Assembly: GCF_023518235.1 (NCBI RefSeq)
Contig: NZ_CP090423.1
Span: 1,860,001-1,924,000 of the forward strand
From: Stenotrophomonas maltophilia
GTDB lineage: Bacteria > Pseudomonadota > Gammaproteobacteria > Xanthomonadales > Xanthomonadaceae
Direction of reading: 5' to 3'
DNA length: 64,000 bases
Shown here piece by piece: positions 44,194-55,638 of this stretch. The position numbers and the translations under genes are program-made. Each line of letters opens with the position of its first letter. The stretch's first letter is position 1. The notes below the pieces were generated by a model. It saw nothing but the letters and a program-made list of their open reading frames with translations, had not been told where the DNA came from and did no database searches.

Positions 44194-45282
44194 ATGAAAC
44201 TGCACTCGGCCGGCCTTGCCGCCCTTTCCCTGGCCATCGCCCTGGGCCTGTCGGCCTGCGGTGGCGACAAGCAGGCCGCGCAGCAGCCGGCTGCCGACGG
44301 TGCCGCCGCTCCGGCCGCCGCCGGTGCCAAGGTGACCGCTGAAGTGTCCGGCGCGGGCGCCTCCTTCATCTTCCCGCTGGTCTCCAAATGGTCGGCTGAC
44401 TACAACGCCACCACCGGCGCCAAGATCAACTACCAGTCGATCGGTTCCGGCGGCGGCATCGCCCAGATCAAGGCCGGCACCGTCGATTTCGGTTCCTCCG
44501 ACAAGCCGCTGAGCAGCGAAGAGCTGGCCCAGGCCGGCCTGGCGCAGTTCCCGTCCGCCATCGGCGGCGTGGTGCCAGTGGTCAACATCGAAGGCCTGGA
44601 AGCCGGCAAACTGCGCCTGAGCGGCGCCCTGCTGGCCGACATCTTCCTGGGCAAGGTCAAGACCTGGAACGATCCGGCCATCGTCGCCGCCAACCCGGGC
44701 GTGAAGCTGCCGGACGGCAAGATCACCCTGGTCCACCGTTCGGACGGTTCGGGCACCACCTTCAACTTCTCCAACTACCTGTCCAAGGTCAGCCCGGAGT
44801 GGAAGAGCAAGGTTGGCGAAGGCACCTCGGTGCAGTGGCCGGATGGCGTCGGTGGCAAGGGCAATGAAGGCGTCGCTTCGTACGTGAAGCAGATCAAGGG
44901 CTCGATCGGCTACGTCGAACTGGCCTATGCGCTGCAGAACGGCATGCCGTACACCGCCATGCAGAACGCGGCCGGCAACTGGGTCGCGCCGAGCGCGGAA
45001 ACCTTCGCCGCCGCAGCAGCCAGCGCCGACTGGGCCAGCGCCAAGGACTTCAACCTGGTCATCACCAACGCCCCGGGCGAGCAGGCGTGGCCGATCACCG
45101 CCACCAACTTCATGCTGATGCAGAAGCAGCCGAAGGACGCCAAGCGCAACCAGGACACCCTGGCCTTCTTCAAGTGGGCCTTCGAGAACGGCCAGGCCCA
45201 GGCCAACGAGCTGCACTACGTGCCGCTGCCGGCCGAGCTGGTCAAGCAGATCGAGGCCTACTGGGCGACCGACCTGAAGTGA
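44194..45282 (+). CDS. pstS: Phosphate-binding lipoprotein PstS (second copy)
   Basis: 362 residues from ATG 44194, with GGAG 5 nt upstream. The N-terminus LALSLAIALGLSACGG carries a lipobox (LSAC), so this copy is membrane-anchored, followed by an Ala/Gln-rich tether. The phosphate-binding motifs match the first copy almost exactly (TGAGASF becomes SGAGASF; IGSGGGIAQI; HRSDGSGTTFNF). It lies directly before pstCAB and is probably the principal binding protein of the importer. Confidence 0.95.
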   Translation: MKLHSAGLAALSLAIALGLSACGGDKQAAQQPAADGAAAPAAAGAKVTAEVSGAGASFIFPLVSKWSADYNATTGAKINYQSIGSGGGIAQIKAGTVDFGSSDKPLSSEELAQAGLAQFPSAIGGVVPVVNIEGLEAGKLRLSGALLADIFLGKVKTWNDPAIVAANPGVKLPDGKITLVHRSDGSGTTFNFSNYLSKVSPEWKSKVGEGTSVQWPDGVGGKGNEGVASYVKQIKGSIGYVELAYALQNGMPYTAMQNAAGNWVAPSAETFAAAAASADWASAKDFNLVITNAPGEQAWPITATNFMLMQKQPKDAKRNQDTLAFFKWAFENGQAQANELHYVPLPAELVKQIEAYWATDLK

Positions 45283-45292
45283 TGGACACGAC

Positions 45293-45315
45293 GGTGCCCG
45301 CCCCGCGCGGGCACC
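45293..45315 (+). other. Intercistronic stem-loop, pstS to pstC
   Basis: GGTGCCCGC / GCGGGCACC, a perfect 9-bp stem with 5-nt loop and no T-run. It sits 11 nt after the pstS stop and 50 nt before pstC. Such hairpins often protect the abundant binding-protein mRNA from 3' decay. Confidence 0.65.
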
Positions 45316-45364
45316 GCTGCTTCCACGCCGTACCGCCCCGCCCCTTCCTGGCCCTGCCGTCCCC

Positions 45365-46333
45365 ATGAATGCCATCGCCCAGCCTGTAGCCGCCCCGTCC
45401 ACGCGTGATGCGCGTGATGCCCGCAACGACAAACTGTTCCGATGGGTGCTGGTCGGCACCGTCGTCTTCGTCCTGATCGCCCTGGCCTGCGCCGCGCTGT
45501 CGATGCTGTGGGGCGGCCGCCATGCCCTGCAGATGCAGGGCCTGAGCTTCTTCTTCTCGGCCGACTGGAATCCGGTCGAAAACAAGTTCGGCGCCCTCGC
45601 TCCGATCTACGGCACCCTGGTCACCGCACTGATCGCGATGGTCATCGCCGTGCCGGTCAGCTTCGGCATCGCCTTCTTCCTCACCGAAGTCGCTCCGCGC
45701 TGGCTGCGCGGCCCGGTCGGCACCGCCATCGAACTGCTGGCCGGCATCCCCTCGATCATCTACGGCATGTGGGGCCTGTTCGTGCTGGTGCCGGTGATGA
45801 CCGAGTACGTCACCCCGTTCCTCAACGAAACCCTGGGCGAATGGCCGATCATCGGCCCGATGTTCCAGGGCCCGCCGCTGGGCATCGGCATGCTCACCGC
45901 CGGTTTCGTGCTGGCCATCATGGTCATCCCGTTCATCTCCTCGGTGATGCGCGAAGTGTTCCTGACCGTGCCGACCCGCCTTAAGGAATCGGCCTATGCG
46001 CTGGGTTCCACCAAGTGGGAAGTGAGCTGGGACATCGTGCTGCCCTACACCCGCTCGGCGGTGATCGGCGGCATCTTCCTCGGCCTCGGCCGCGCCCTGG
46101 GCGAGACGATGGCGGTGGCCTTCGTGATCGGCAACAGCGTGCGCCTGTCGCCGTCGCTGCTGGAACCGGGCACCACCATCGCCGCGCTGATCGCCAACGA
46201 CTTCGGCGAAGCCACTGAAACCTATCGTTCGGCCCTGCTGCTGCTCGGCTTCGTCCTGTTCATCGTCACCTTCGTGGTGCTGGCCATCGCCCGCCTGATG
46301 CTGATGCGCCTGTCCCGCAAGGAGGGCAACTGA
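45365..46333 (+). CDS. pstC: Phosphate ABC transporter permease PstC
   Basis: 322 residues with six membrane helices. KFGALAPIYGTLVTALIAM, ELLAGIPSIIYGMWG, LKESAYALGSTKWEVSWDIV (EAA loop) and GLGRALGETMAVAFVIGNS are PstC hallmarks. It forms the inner-membrane channel with PstA. The stop overlaps the pstA start (TGATG). Confidence 0.96.
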   Translation: MNAIAQPVAAPSTRDARDARNDKLFRWVLVGTVVFVLIALACAALSMLWGGRHALQMQGLSFFFSADWNPVENKFGALAPIYGTLVTALIAMVIAVPVSFGIAFFLTEVAPRWLRGPVGTAIELLAGIPSIIYGMWGLFVLVPVMTEYVTPFLNETLGEWPIIGPMFQGPPLGIGMLTAGFVLAIMVIPFISSVMREVFLTVPTRLKESAYALGSTKWEVSWDIVLPYTRSAVIGGIFLGLGRALGETMAVAFVIGNSVRLSPSLLEPGTTIAALIANDFGEATETYRSALLLLGFVLFIVTFVVLAIARLMLMRLSRKEGN

Positions 46334-47196
46334 TGTCCACTACCGCTGATTCACTGTACCTGCGCCGCCGCATCGGCAATGTCGTTGCCATCGCGGCGTC
46401 CTGCGCCACCGCCCTGTTCGGCCTGTTCTTCCTGGGCTGGATCCTGTTTACCCTGGCCTCGAAGGGCCTGGCCGGCATCAACTGGGATCTGTTCACCAAG
46501 ATGACACCGCCGCCGATGCAGGAAGGCGGCCTGGCCAACGCCTTCTTCGGCAGTGCGGTGATGTGTGCACTGGCCATCGGCATCGGCACCCCGCTGGGCG
46601 TGCTGGCCGGCACCTGGCTGGCCGAGTACGGCAACGCCCGCAAGGCCGGCACCGTGGTCCGCTTCGTCAACGACATCCTGCTGTCGGCCCCGTCCATCGT
46701 GCTCGGCCTGTTCGTCTACACGCTGTACGTGATGCAGACCGGCGGCAACTTCTCGGCCTTCGCCGGTGCGCTGTCGCTGGCCTTCATCGTGCTGCCGGTG
46801 GTGGTGCGCACCACCGACGAGATGCTGCGCCTGGTGCCCTCGCAGATGCGCGAAGCGGCGCTGTCGCTGGGCATCCCGCAGTGGAAGGTGATCGTGCAGG
46901 TGCTGTACCGCAGCGCGTCGGCCGGCATCATCACCGGCATCCTGCTGGCGCTGGCCCGCATCTCCGGCGAGACCGCGCCGCTGCTGTTCACCGCCTTCGG
47001 CAACCAGTACTGGAACAACAACATCTTCCAGCCGATGGCCTCGGTACCGGTGGTGATGAACCAGTTCGCCGGCAGCCCGTATGAATCCTGGCAGGTGCTG
47101 GCCTGGGCCGGTGCCCTGGTGCTCACCGTCTTCGTGTTGCTGGTCAGCCTTGCCGCCCGCGGCATCCTGCTGCGCAACCGTATCTCCCATGACTGA
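46333..47196 (+). CDS. pstA: Phosphate ABC transporter permease PstA
   Basis: 287 residues with six membrane helices. [37 protein letters not shown] (EAA loop) and [19 protein letters not shown] are PstA signatures. Start coupled to pstC; the stop overlaps the proposed pstB start by 8 nt. Confidence 0.96.
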   Translation: MSTTADSLYLRRRIGNVVAIAASCATALFGLFFLGWILFTLASKGLAGINWDLFTKMTPPPMQEGGLANAFFGSAVMCALAIGIGTPLGVLAGTWLAEYGNARKAGTVVRFVNDILLSAPSIVLGLFVYTLYVMQTGGNFSAFAGALSLAFIVLPVVVRTTDEMLRLVPSQMREAALSLGIPQWKVIVQVLYRSASAGIITGILLALARISGETAPLLFTAFGNQYWNNNIFQPMASVPVVMNQFAGSPYESWQVLAWAGALVLTVFVLLVSLAARGILLRNRISHD

Positions 47197-48046
47197 CCTT
47201 TCCGTGGATAACGCCATGAACGACCTTTCCAACGCCGTGCCGATGCAGCGCATCGCCGTGCCGTCCTCGCACGAGAGCCTGCACACGCCGGCTCCGGTCA
47301 AGCTTGCCGCGCGCGGACTGGACTTCTACTACGACAAGTTCCATGCCTTGAAGGGCATCAACCTGGAGATTCCGGAAAAGCGCGTGACCGCGCTGATCGG
47401 TCCCTCCGGTTGCGGCAAGTCGACCCTGCTGCGCATCTTCAACCGCATCTACGCGCTGTACCCGAAGCTGGAAGCGCGCGGTGAGGTGCTGCTGGACGGC
47501 GAGAACATCCTGTCGCCGAAGTACCCGATGAACCGCCTGCGCAGCAAGGTCGGCATGGTGTTCCAGAAGCCGGTGCCGTTCCCGATGACCATCTTCGAGA
47601 ACGTGGCCTACGGCATCCGCCACCACGAGAAGCTGAGCAAGGCCGACATGGCCGACCGCGTCGAGCAGGCGCTGCGCCAGGGCGCGCTGTGGGACGAAGT
47701 GAAGGACAAGCTGGGGCAGAGCGCACTGGGCCTGTCTGGCGGCCAGCAGCAGCGCCTGTGCATCGCCCGTGCCGTGGCCCTGCGCCCGTCGGTGCTACTG
47801 CTGGACGAGCCGACCTCGGCGCTGGACCCGATCTCCACCAGCCGCATCGAGCAGCTGGTCGAAGAGCTGAAGAACGAGTACACCATCGTCATCGTCACCC
47901 ACAACATGCAGCAGGCCGCGCGCGTGTCCGACTACACCGCCTTCATGTACCTGGGTGACCTGATCGAGCACGACCGTACCGAAGTGATCTTCTCGCAGCC
48001 GTCTCAGCGGCAGACCGAGGACTACATCACCGGTCGCTTCGGCTGA
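47189..48046 (+). CDS. pstB: Phosphate ABC transporter ATP-binding protein PstB
   Basis: 285 residues from ATG 47189, about 28 longer than E. coli PstB; ATG 47216 ([10 protein letters not shown]) would give 276. Walker [10 protein letters not shown], signature [15 protein letters not shown], Walker [12 protein letters not shown] and switch His in [13 protein letters not shown]. It powers phosphate import through PstCA and, with PhoU, communicates transporter state to PhoR. Two REP units separate it from phoU. Confidence 0.95.
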   Translation: MTDLSVDNAMNDLSNAVPMQRIAVPSSHESLHTPAPVKLAARGLDFYYDKFHALKGINLEIPEKRVTALIGPSGCGKSTLLRIFNRIYALYPKLEARGEVLLDGENILSPKYPMNRLRSKVGMVFQKPVPFPMTIFENVAYGIRHHEKLSKADMADRVEQALRQGALWDEVKDKLGQSALGLSGGQQQRLCIARAVALRPSVLLLDEPTSALDPISTSRIEQLVEELKNEYTIVIVTHNMQQAARVSDYTAFMYLGDLIEHDRTEVIFSQPSQRQTEDYITGRFG

Positions 48047-48051
48047 AACGG

Positions 48052-48108
48052 CAGTCGAGCGTGGCTCGACTCTACAGACAACGGCAGTCGAGCATGGCTC
48101 GACTCTAC
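48052..48108 (-). repeat. Tandem SMAG units between pstB and phoU
   Basis: CAGTCGAGCGTGGCTCGACT+CTAC (48052-48075) and CAGTCGAGCATGGCTCGACT+CTAC (48085-48108), a direct duplication with one base difference and a 9-nt spacer. They fill nearly all of the pstB-phoU gap and end 14 nt before the phoU ATG, overlapping the space where a ribosome-binding site would be. Confidence 0.85.
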
Positions 48109-48122
48109 AGAGTGGAACAACC

Positions 48123-48830
48123 ATGAATCTTCCCAACGACCACATCGTCAAGAGCTACGACGAAGAACAGCAGCGCCTGGTGGCCGAAATCGTCCGCATG
48201 GGCGAGATGGCCGTCGCCCAGCTCGAAGCGGCGATGGACGTGATCGAGAAGCGCGACGAGAACGCTGCCCATCGCATCATTGCCAATGATGAAGCGATCG
48301 ACGCGCTGGAACAGCAGATCAGCCACGACGTGATGCGCCTGGCGCTGCGTGGGCCGATGGCGCGCGACCTGCGCGAGATCCTCGCCGGCCTGCGCATCCC
48401 GGCGGACATCGAGCGCATCGGCGACTACGCGGCCAACGTGGCCAAGCGCTCGATCGCGCTGGGCAAGGTGCCGCCGCTGCCGCAGATCCAGGGCCTGCGC
48501 GCGCTGGGCCGCCTTGCCGCGCAGCAGGTGCGCCGCGCCATCGCCGCCTACCGCGACAACGACGCCGACGCCGCACTTGCGCTGCGCGAAGACGACGCGC
48601 GCCTGGACGCGCAGTACACCGCGCTGTTCCGCGAGCTGCTGACCTACATGATGGAAGACCCGCGCAACATCACCCCGTGCACCCACCTGCTGTTCATGGC
48701 CAAGAACCTGGAGCGCGTGGGCGACCACGCCACCAACATTGCCGAGAACGTGTGGTTCCTGGTGCACGGCGAGCAGCCGCTGCCGCCGCGTGAAAAGCGC
48801 GATGAGACCTCCAGCACCGGCCAGATCTGA
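48123..48830 (+). CDS. phoU: Phosphate signalling regulator PhoU
   Basis: 235 residues, all-helical, with the two PhoU repeats. Metal-cluster motifs: RDLREILAGLRIPADIERIGDYAANVAKR in repeat 1 and HLLFMAKNLERVGDHATNIAENVWFL in repeat 2. PhoU represses PhoR signalling when phosphate is sufficient and limits Pst transport. A strong terminator follows, closing the pst operon. AGTGGAACAACC before the ATG gives only a modest ribosome-binding site. Confidence 0.96.
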   Translation: MNLPNDHIVKSYDEEQQRLVAEIVRMGEMAVAQLEAAMDVIEKRDENAAHRIIANDEAIDALEQQISHDVMRLALRGPMARDLREILAGLRIPADIERIGDYAANVAKRSIALGKVPPLPQIQGLRALGRLAAQQVRRAIAAYRDNDADAALALREDDARLDAQYTALFRELLTYMMEDPRNITPCTHLLFMAKNLERVGDHATNIAENVWFLVHGEQPLPPREKRDETSSTGQI

Positions 48831-48864
48831 CGCTGCACTGCAACACCGGAGTTGACTCCAAGGT

Positions 48865-48898
48865 GGCCGCTGTCCTGGTGACAGCGGCCTTCTTTTTT
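48865..48898 (+). terminator. Rho-independent terminator of the pst-phoU operon
   Basis: 10-bp stem GGCCGCTGTC / GACAGCGGCC with loop CTGGT, followed by TTCTTTTTT. It lies 34 nt after the phoU stop and isolates the RiPP-like operon downstream. Confidence 0.92.
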
Positions 48899-49089
48899 GG
48901 GGTATTCCCCCCGGCATCGTGGGCGCCGGGCTTGCCCGGTACGGACCTTCCGGATGCTTCTGTAACAAACCTCACGAAAATTTGAGTTCTTGGCGAGGAT
49001 TCGTTGAGTAGGATCGCTGCACCATCGCTTCCACCGGCATTCCTGCCGGCCACCCGGGCATCTGCCCACACCACCCAGGAGCACGACCG

Positions 49090-51047
<1,958 letters not shown>

Positions 51048-51072
51048 CACCCCTTCCACGGAGATTCCGCCG

Positions 51073-51567
51073 ATGAACCTGCCGATCCTGGCTGCCACGC
51101 GCAGCCAGCTGGACCGTCTCGCCCCCTGGTTGGCCCCGCTCGGCCTGCGCCTGCTGCTGGCCTGGGAATATTTCGAATCCGGCCGCGAGAAGCTGCAGGG
51201 CCAGAACTGGTTTGCCGACCTGCAGGACGCCTTCCCGTTCCCCTTCGATCAGGTACCCGCGGCACTGAACTGGCAGCTGGCGACCTGGTTCGAGCTGGTC
51301 GGCGCAGCCTGCCTGCTGTTCGGTTTCGGCACGCGTTTGGCGGCGGCCAGCCTGCTGGTGCTGACCGTGGTGGCCACCTATGCCGTGCACTGGCCGATGC
51401 AATGGGACACGCTGGGCGAACTGGCGATGGGCTATGCGATCAGCGACCAGGGCTTCGGCAACTTCAAGCTGCCCGCGCTGTTCATGGCGATGCTGCTGCC
51501 GCTGCTGTTCACCGGCGCCGGCAAGCTGAGCGTGGACGCCGTGCTGGCACGGCCTGCGGTTCGATAG
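51073..51567 (+). CDS. DoxX family membrane protein (HvfD-like)
   Basis: 164 residues from ATG 51073, with GGAG 8 nt upstream. Four membrane helices. [21 protein letters not shown] near the N-terminus and [22 protein letters not shown] are DoxX/DoxD signatures. Fourth gene of the RiPP-like operon, 25 nt after the DUF2063 gene. DoxX proteins recur in bufferin-type clusters, where their role (membrane redox or metal handling) is not settled. Confidence 0.9.
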   Translation: MNLPILAATRSQLDRLAPWLAPLGLRLLLAWEYFESGREKLQGQNWFADLQDAFPFPFDQVPAALNWQLATWFELVGAACLLFGFGTRLAAASLLVLTVVATYAVHWPMQWDTLGELAMGYAISDQGFGNFKLPALFMAMLLPLLFTGAGKLSVDAVLARPAVR

Positions 51568-51592
51568 ATGCTGACCTTGGTCGGCGCGGGTT

Positions 51593-51617
51593 GTGCCAAC
51601 CAAGGTTGGCACCTACC
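51593..51617 (-). repeat. SMAG-like element after the RiPP-like operon
   Basis: GTGCCAACCAAGGTTGGCAC followed by CTACC; a perfect 9-bp stem. It may mark the 3' end of the operon mRNA. No T-run follows. Confidence 0.7.
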
Positions 51618-51680
51618 GGGCTCGCCGGCCTTGGTCGGCGTGGGCGCTTGAGCATGGCCGGGCACTCGGGGCCGCTCTGC

Positions 51681-52343
<663 letters not shown>

Positions 52344-52401
52344 ACCGCGACGGCGCATCCCATCAGGCAGTGCGGACCAACGATCCGCCCCCCACCGGGC
52401 G

Positions 52402-52425
52402 GTAGATCCACGCCATGCGTGGATG
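52402..52425 (+). repeat. SMAG-like element between rnt and the GGDEF gene
   Basis: GTAGATCCACGCCATGCGTGGATG, the same stem family as the unit at 32101-32124, here between two convergent 3' ends. Confidence 0.75.
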
Positions 52426-52428
52426 AAT

Positions 52429-55400
52429 TCACCCGATGCAGGTGCGATCCCGCCCGTCGCTCTTGGCGCGGTACAGCGCACGGTCGGCGCGCTGGTACAG
52501 CAAGGCCGGCGTGCGATCGTCGGCATCCAGTTCCACCAGGCCGGCACTGAAGGTCACCCGCAGGCCCGGCACGCCGGCCCAGTCCGGGTGATCGTGGAAC
52601 AACCCGCGCAGGCGCGCGCACAGCTGTGCAGCCTCTTCCAGCCGGGTGTCGTTGAGCAGCAGCGCGAACTCTTCGCCACCGGTGCGTGCCGGCAGATCCG
52701 ATGCGCGGCAGGCCGCGCCGATCACCGCCGCCACCTGCACCAGCACCGCGTCACCGATGCTGTGGCTGTGCCGGTCGTTGACGTCCTTGAAGTGGTCGAT
52801 GTCCAGCACCACCAGGCACAACGAGTGGCCACTGCGCTGCGAACGGGCGAAATCGCGGGCCAGCGTTTCGTCGAAGCCACGGCGGTTGGCCAGTCCGGTC
52901 AGGGCATCCTCGCGGGCCTGGCGCTCAAACGCTTCGGCCTGCCGCGCCAGGCGCTCGGCCAGCTCGGTCTTTTCCTGGTTCAGGGCCTGCAGGTGCACGG
53001 TCTTGGCCTGCAGGTCGAAGGTCGCCTCGTCCACCCGCCGGGCCAGGCGCAGGTTGCTGGCCTTCAGCTGCTGCAGCAGCAGGCGGTACAGCGCCACCAG
53101 GCCGGCCAGCAGCAACAATCCGCCCAGCGCCTGCACGCTGCGTCGCTGCCACCAGAACGGCTCGACGCTGAAGCTCCACACCGCTTCCTGCTGGCCCCAG
53201 CTGCCCCCCGGATGTGCCGCCGCCACATGCAGCGTGTAGTCGCCCGGCGGCAGCCCAACGAACTCGACGCTGCGCTGCGGGCCGCGCTCGACCCAGCCGC
53301 TGTCCAGGCCATCGAGCCGCGTGCGGTAGCGTATCCGGTCGGACATCAGGTAGCTCAGGCCGACGTAGCTGACCGCCAGCCGGCGCCCGCCCGGAATGTG
53401 GTTGCGTTCGGGGCCTTCCCAGTGCACCGGCGCGCCGTCCACCTGCACGCTCTCGATCGCCGCCGGTGGTGAGGGGCGCTCGCGGAAACGCTGCAGGCGC
53501 TGCGGGTCGACCGTGCTCAGGCCGCCGGCGGTGACCACCCAGAACGTGCCGTCCTGGCGCAGGATCGCCGACGGCCCGGAGCTGCCATTGGCCTGCGCGT
53601 TGGCCATGCCGTCGATCTCGTTGTAGCGCTCCACCACCACTCGCGGCGTGCGTCCATCGGCCACTGCATTGAGCGTGGCCATGTCGGTGCGCAGCACGCC
53701 GCGGTTGCTGCTGATCCACACATTGCCGAGCCGGTCCGGCACCAGCTGGAACACCGCGTCCACCGGCATGCCCTGTTCCAGGCCGACCCGTGCCAACGTC
53801 CCGTTCTGCCAGCAGTACAGACCGCGGTCGCTGCTGATCCACATCGCATCGCCCAGCTGGTGGAAGCCGAACACGCTGCGGCCGCCGCCCAGCGGGGCCA
53901 GGTTGATCGATTGCACGCGGTCGCCGCGCAGTACGCGGATGCCTTCGATGGTGCCGATCCACAGGTTGCCCTGATGGTCGTGCTCCAGCGCCGTGATCAG
54001 GCCGCCCGGCATCCCCGGCACGTTGGAGACCTGCACCCGGTCGCCATCGATGCGTACCACGCCCTTCTGCGTGCCGGCCCAGACAACGCCCTGCGGATCC
54101 ACGCTGATTGCGCGGATGTTGCCACCGGGCATGCCGTCGGCGGCGGCGTAGTTGTGGCGCAGGCTGCCATCGCGGCCAAGCCGGTAGACGCCATCGCCAA
54201 AGGTGCCGACCCAGAGGTCGCCATTCGGCCCCTGCGCCAGGCTCAGCACCGAGGGCGCCTTGCCACCACGGTTGTGCAGCGGCATCGCCTGGAAACGACC
54301 GTCGGCGGTCTGCCGGTCAAGGCCACTGGCACTGCCGACCCACAGCTGGCGGTCGCGATCCTCCAACACCGTGCGCACATAGTCGCCGCTGAGCCCATCG
54401 CGCTCGGTATAGCTGCTGAACAGCGTTTCGCGCAGGCGGTACAGGCCACCGTTGGCGCCTACCCAGATGCTGCCCTCGGCATCTTCGCGCAGGCTCACCA
54501 CCCGCCCGCCCGGCAGGTTCAGGCCGGCCGGCAGCCGTTCCAGCCCGTGCGCGGAAATGCGCAGCAGGCCCTGGTTCTCGGTGCCCAGCCACAGATCGCC
54601 GTGGCGATCCTGCAGCATCGCGGTCATGTGCAGCTGGCCCGGCAGGCGATGCACCAGCACCAGCCGGTCATCCTCCACCCGGTACAGGCGCTCGCCGGCG
54701 ACGATCCACAGCGCACCATCCGGCGCCCGGTACGGCCACGACAGGCCGCTGCCGGCACCCAGCCCCCACGCCGCCGGCGCGCGCTTGAGCACGCCGTCGT
54801 TGTCGCGCAGCACCAGGCCGTCGAGGGTGCCGATCCAGACCCGGTCCTGCGCATCGACCACCAGCTTGGTGAAGCTCATCGCCATCGGCAGATCGGCCGC
54901 TGGCGCCTGGTAGACCATGCCGCGGTCGGGAAGCAGGTAACCGATGCCCTTGCCTTCATACAACAGCCACAGGCGGCCCTGGCTGTCCATCTGCATCGAC
55001 TGGATCAGCACCTGCGGCGTATCGGCCTGGTGTTCCCAGACCCGCCACTGGCCGTCGCTGCCACGATGGCTGACATTACCGCGCGAATCGCTGATCCACA
55101 GCCCGCCCTGGCGATCGACGAACAGCGCGCCGATGCCGTTGTCGCGCAGGCCCGGACGCGTGCTGCGGTCGAACACGGTGAAATCCAGGCCGTTGTAGCG
55201 CACCAGCCCTTCCCAGGTGGCGAACCATAGGTGGCCTTCCGGCGTCTGCGCGATGTCGCGCAGCGAGTTGTGCGGCAGGCCGTTGCGCGAGGTCCATACG
55301 TCGATGGCGTAGTCACGCAGCGGCGGCGCGCCTTCCTGCGCGGCCACCGGCAGCGGCAGCAGCATGGCCAGCAGCAGCCACAACAGGCCGCGGCGCAGGG

Positions 55401-55461
55401 CCTGCCTGACGGCCGTTACGCGGCGCTCCACCCAGCGCCCGTTGTCCCCTTGACCGCCCAT
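52429..55461 (-). CDS. Periplasmic beta-propeller sensor diguanylate cyclase
   Basis: 1010 residues from ATG 55461; the GTG one codon earlier is an alternative. An N-terminal signal or anchor (LLWLLLAMLLPLPVAAQ) precedes about fourteen Reg_prop repeats forming two propellers (DIAQTPEGHLWFATWEGLVRYNG; ALEHDHQGNLWIGTIEGIRVL). A Y_Y_Y domain (about 690-770), a membrane helix (about 780-800) and a coiled coil follow. The C-terminal GGDEF domain has active GGEEF with RASD five residues before it, an intact inhibitory site. It should couple a periplasmic ligand to c-di-GMP synthesis. The ligand is unknown. Confidence 0.93.
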   Translation of the reverse strand: MGGQGDNGRWVERRVTAVRQALRRGLLWLLLAMLLPLPVAAQEGAPPLRDYAIDVWTSRNGLPHNSLRDIAQTPEGHLWFATWEGLVRYNGLDFTVFDRSTRPGLRDNGIGALFVDRQGGLWISDSRGNVSHRGSDGQWRVWEHQADTPQVLIQSMQMDSQGRLWLLYEGKGIGYLLPDRGMVYQAPAADLPMAMSFTKLVVDAQDRVWIGTLDGLVLRDNDGVLKRAPAAWGLGAGSGLSWPYRAPDGALWIVAGERLYRVEDDRLVLVHRLPGQLHMTAMLQDRHGDLWLGTENQGLLRISAHGLERLPAGLNLPGGRVVSLREDAEGSIWVGANGGLYRLRETLFSSYTERDGLSGDYVRTVLEDRDRQLWVGSASGLDRQTADGRFQAMPLHNRGGKAPSVLSLAQGPNGDLWVGTFGDGVYRLGRDGSLRHNYAAADGMPGGNIRAISVDPQGVVWAGTQKGVVRIDGDRVQVSNVPGMPGGLITALEHDHQGNLWIGTIEGIRVLRGDRVQSINLAPLGGGRSVFGFHQLGDAMWISSDRGLYCWQNGTLARVGLEQGMPVDAVFQLVPDRLGNVWISSNRGVLRTDMATLNAVADGRTPRVVVERYNEIDGMANAQANGSSGPSAILRQDGTFWVVTAGGLSTVDPQRLQRFRERPSPPAAIESVQVDGAPVHWEGPERNHIPGGRRLAVSYVGLSYLMSDRIRYRTRLDGLDSGWVERGPQRSVEFVGLPPGDYTLHVAAAHPGGSWGQQEAVWSFSVEPFWWQRRSVQALGGLLLLAGLVALYRLLLQQLKASNLRLARRVDEATFDLQAKTVHLQALNQEKTELAERLARQAEAFERQAREDALTGLANRRGFDETLARDFARSQRSGHSLCLVVLDIDHFKDVNDRHSHSIGDAVLVQVAAVIGAACRASDLPARTGGEEFALLLNDTRLEEAAQLCARLRGLFHDHPDWAGVPGLRVTFSAGLVELDADDRTPALLYQRADRALYRAKSDGRDRTCIG

Positions 55462-55638
55462 CACCGCAGTAGCGGTGGCCAGGTGCGGCTGCAGGACACG
55501 GCAGCGTGCGGGAACAGCCGGACAGCGCGGGGCGGCATGCCGGCGGGAACGGGCTGGCTCATCGGGGGGAGGCTGGGGAGATACGCAGATGATAGGGCAA
55601 AGCCAGGCCCCGGCGTCACCGTTGCCCGCTTGCCCGGC

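Noticed and set aside
48052..48108. Tandem repeats considered as a minimal CRISPR array
   Set aside because: Units are palindromic REP elements with a 9-nt spacer and no cas genes nearby.
48960..48990. Possible Pho box (CTGTAAC-AAAC-CTCACGA) before the RiPP-like operon
   Set aside because: Only the first half matches; the second half has too many mismatches, and the operon is isolated from pst-phoU by a strong terminator.
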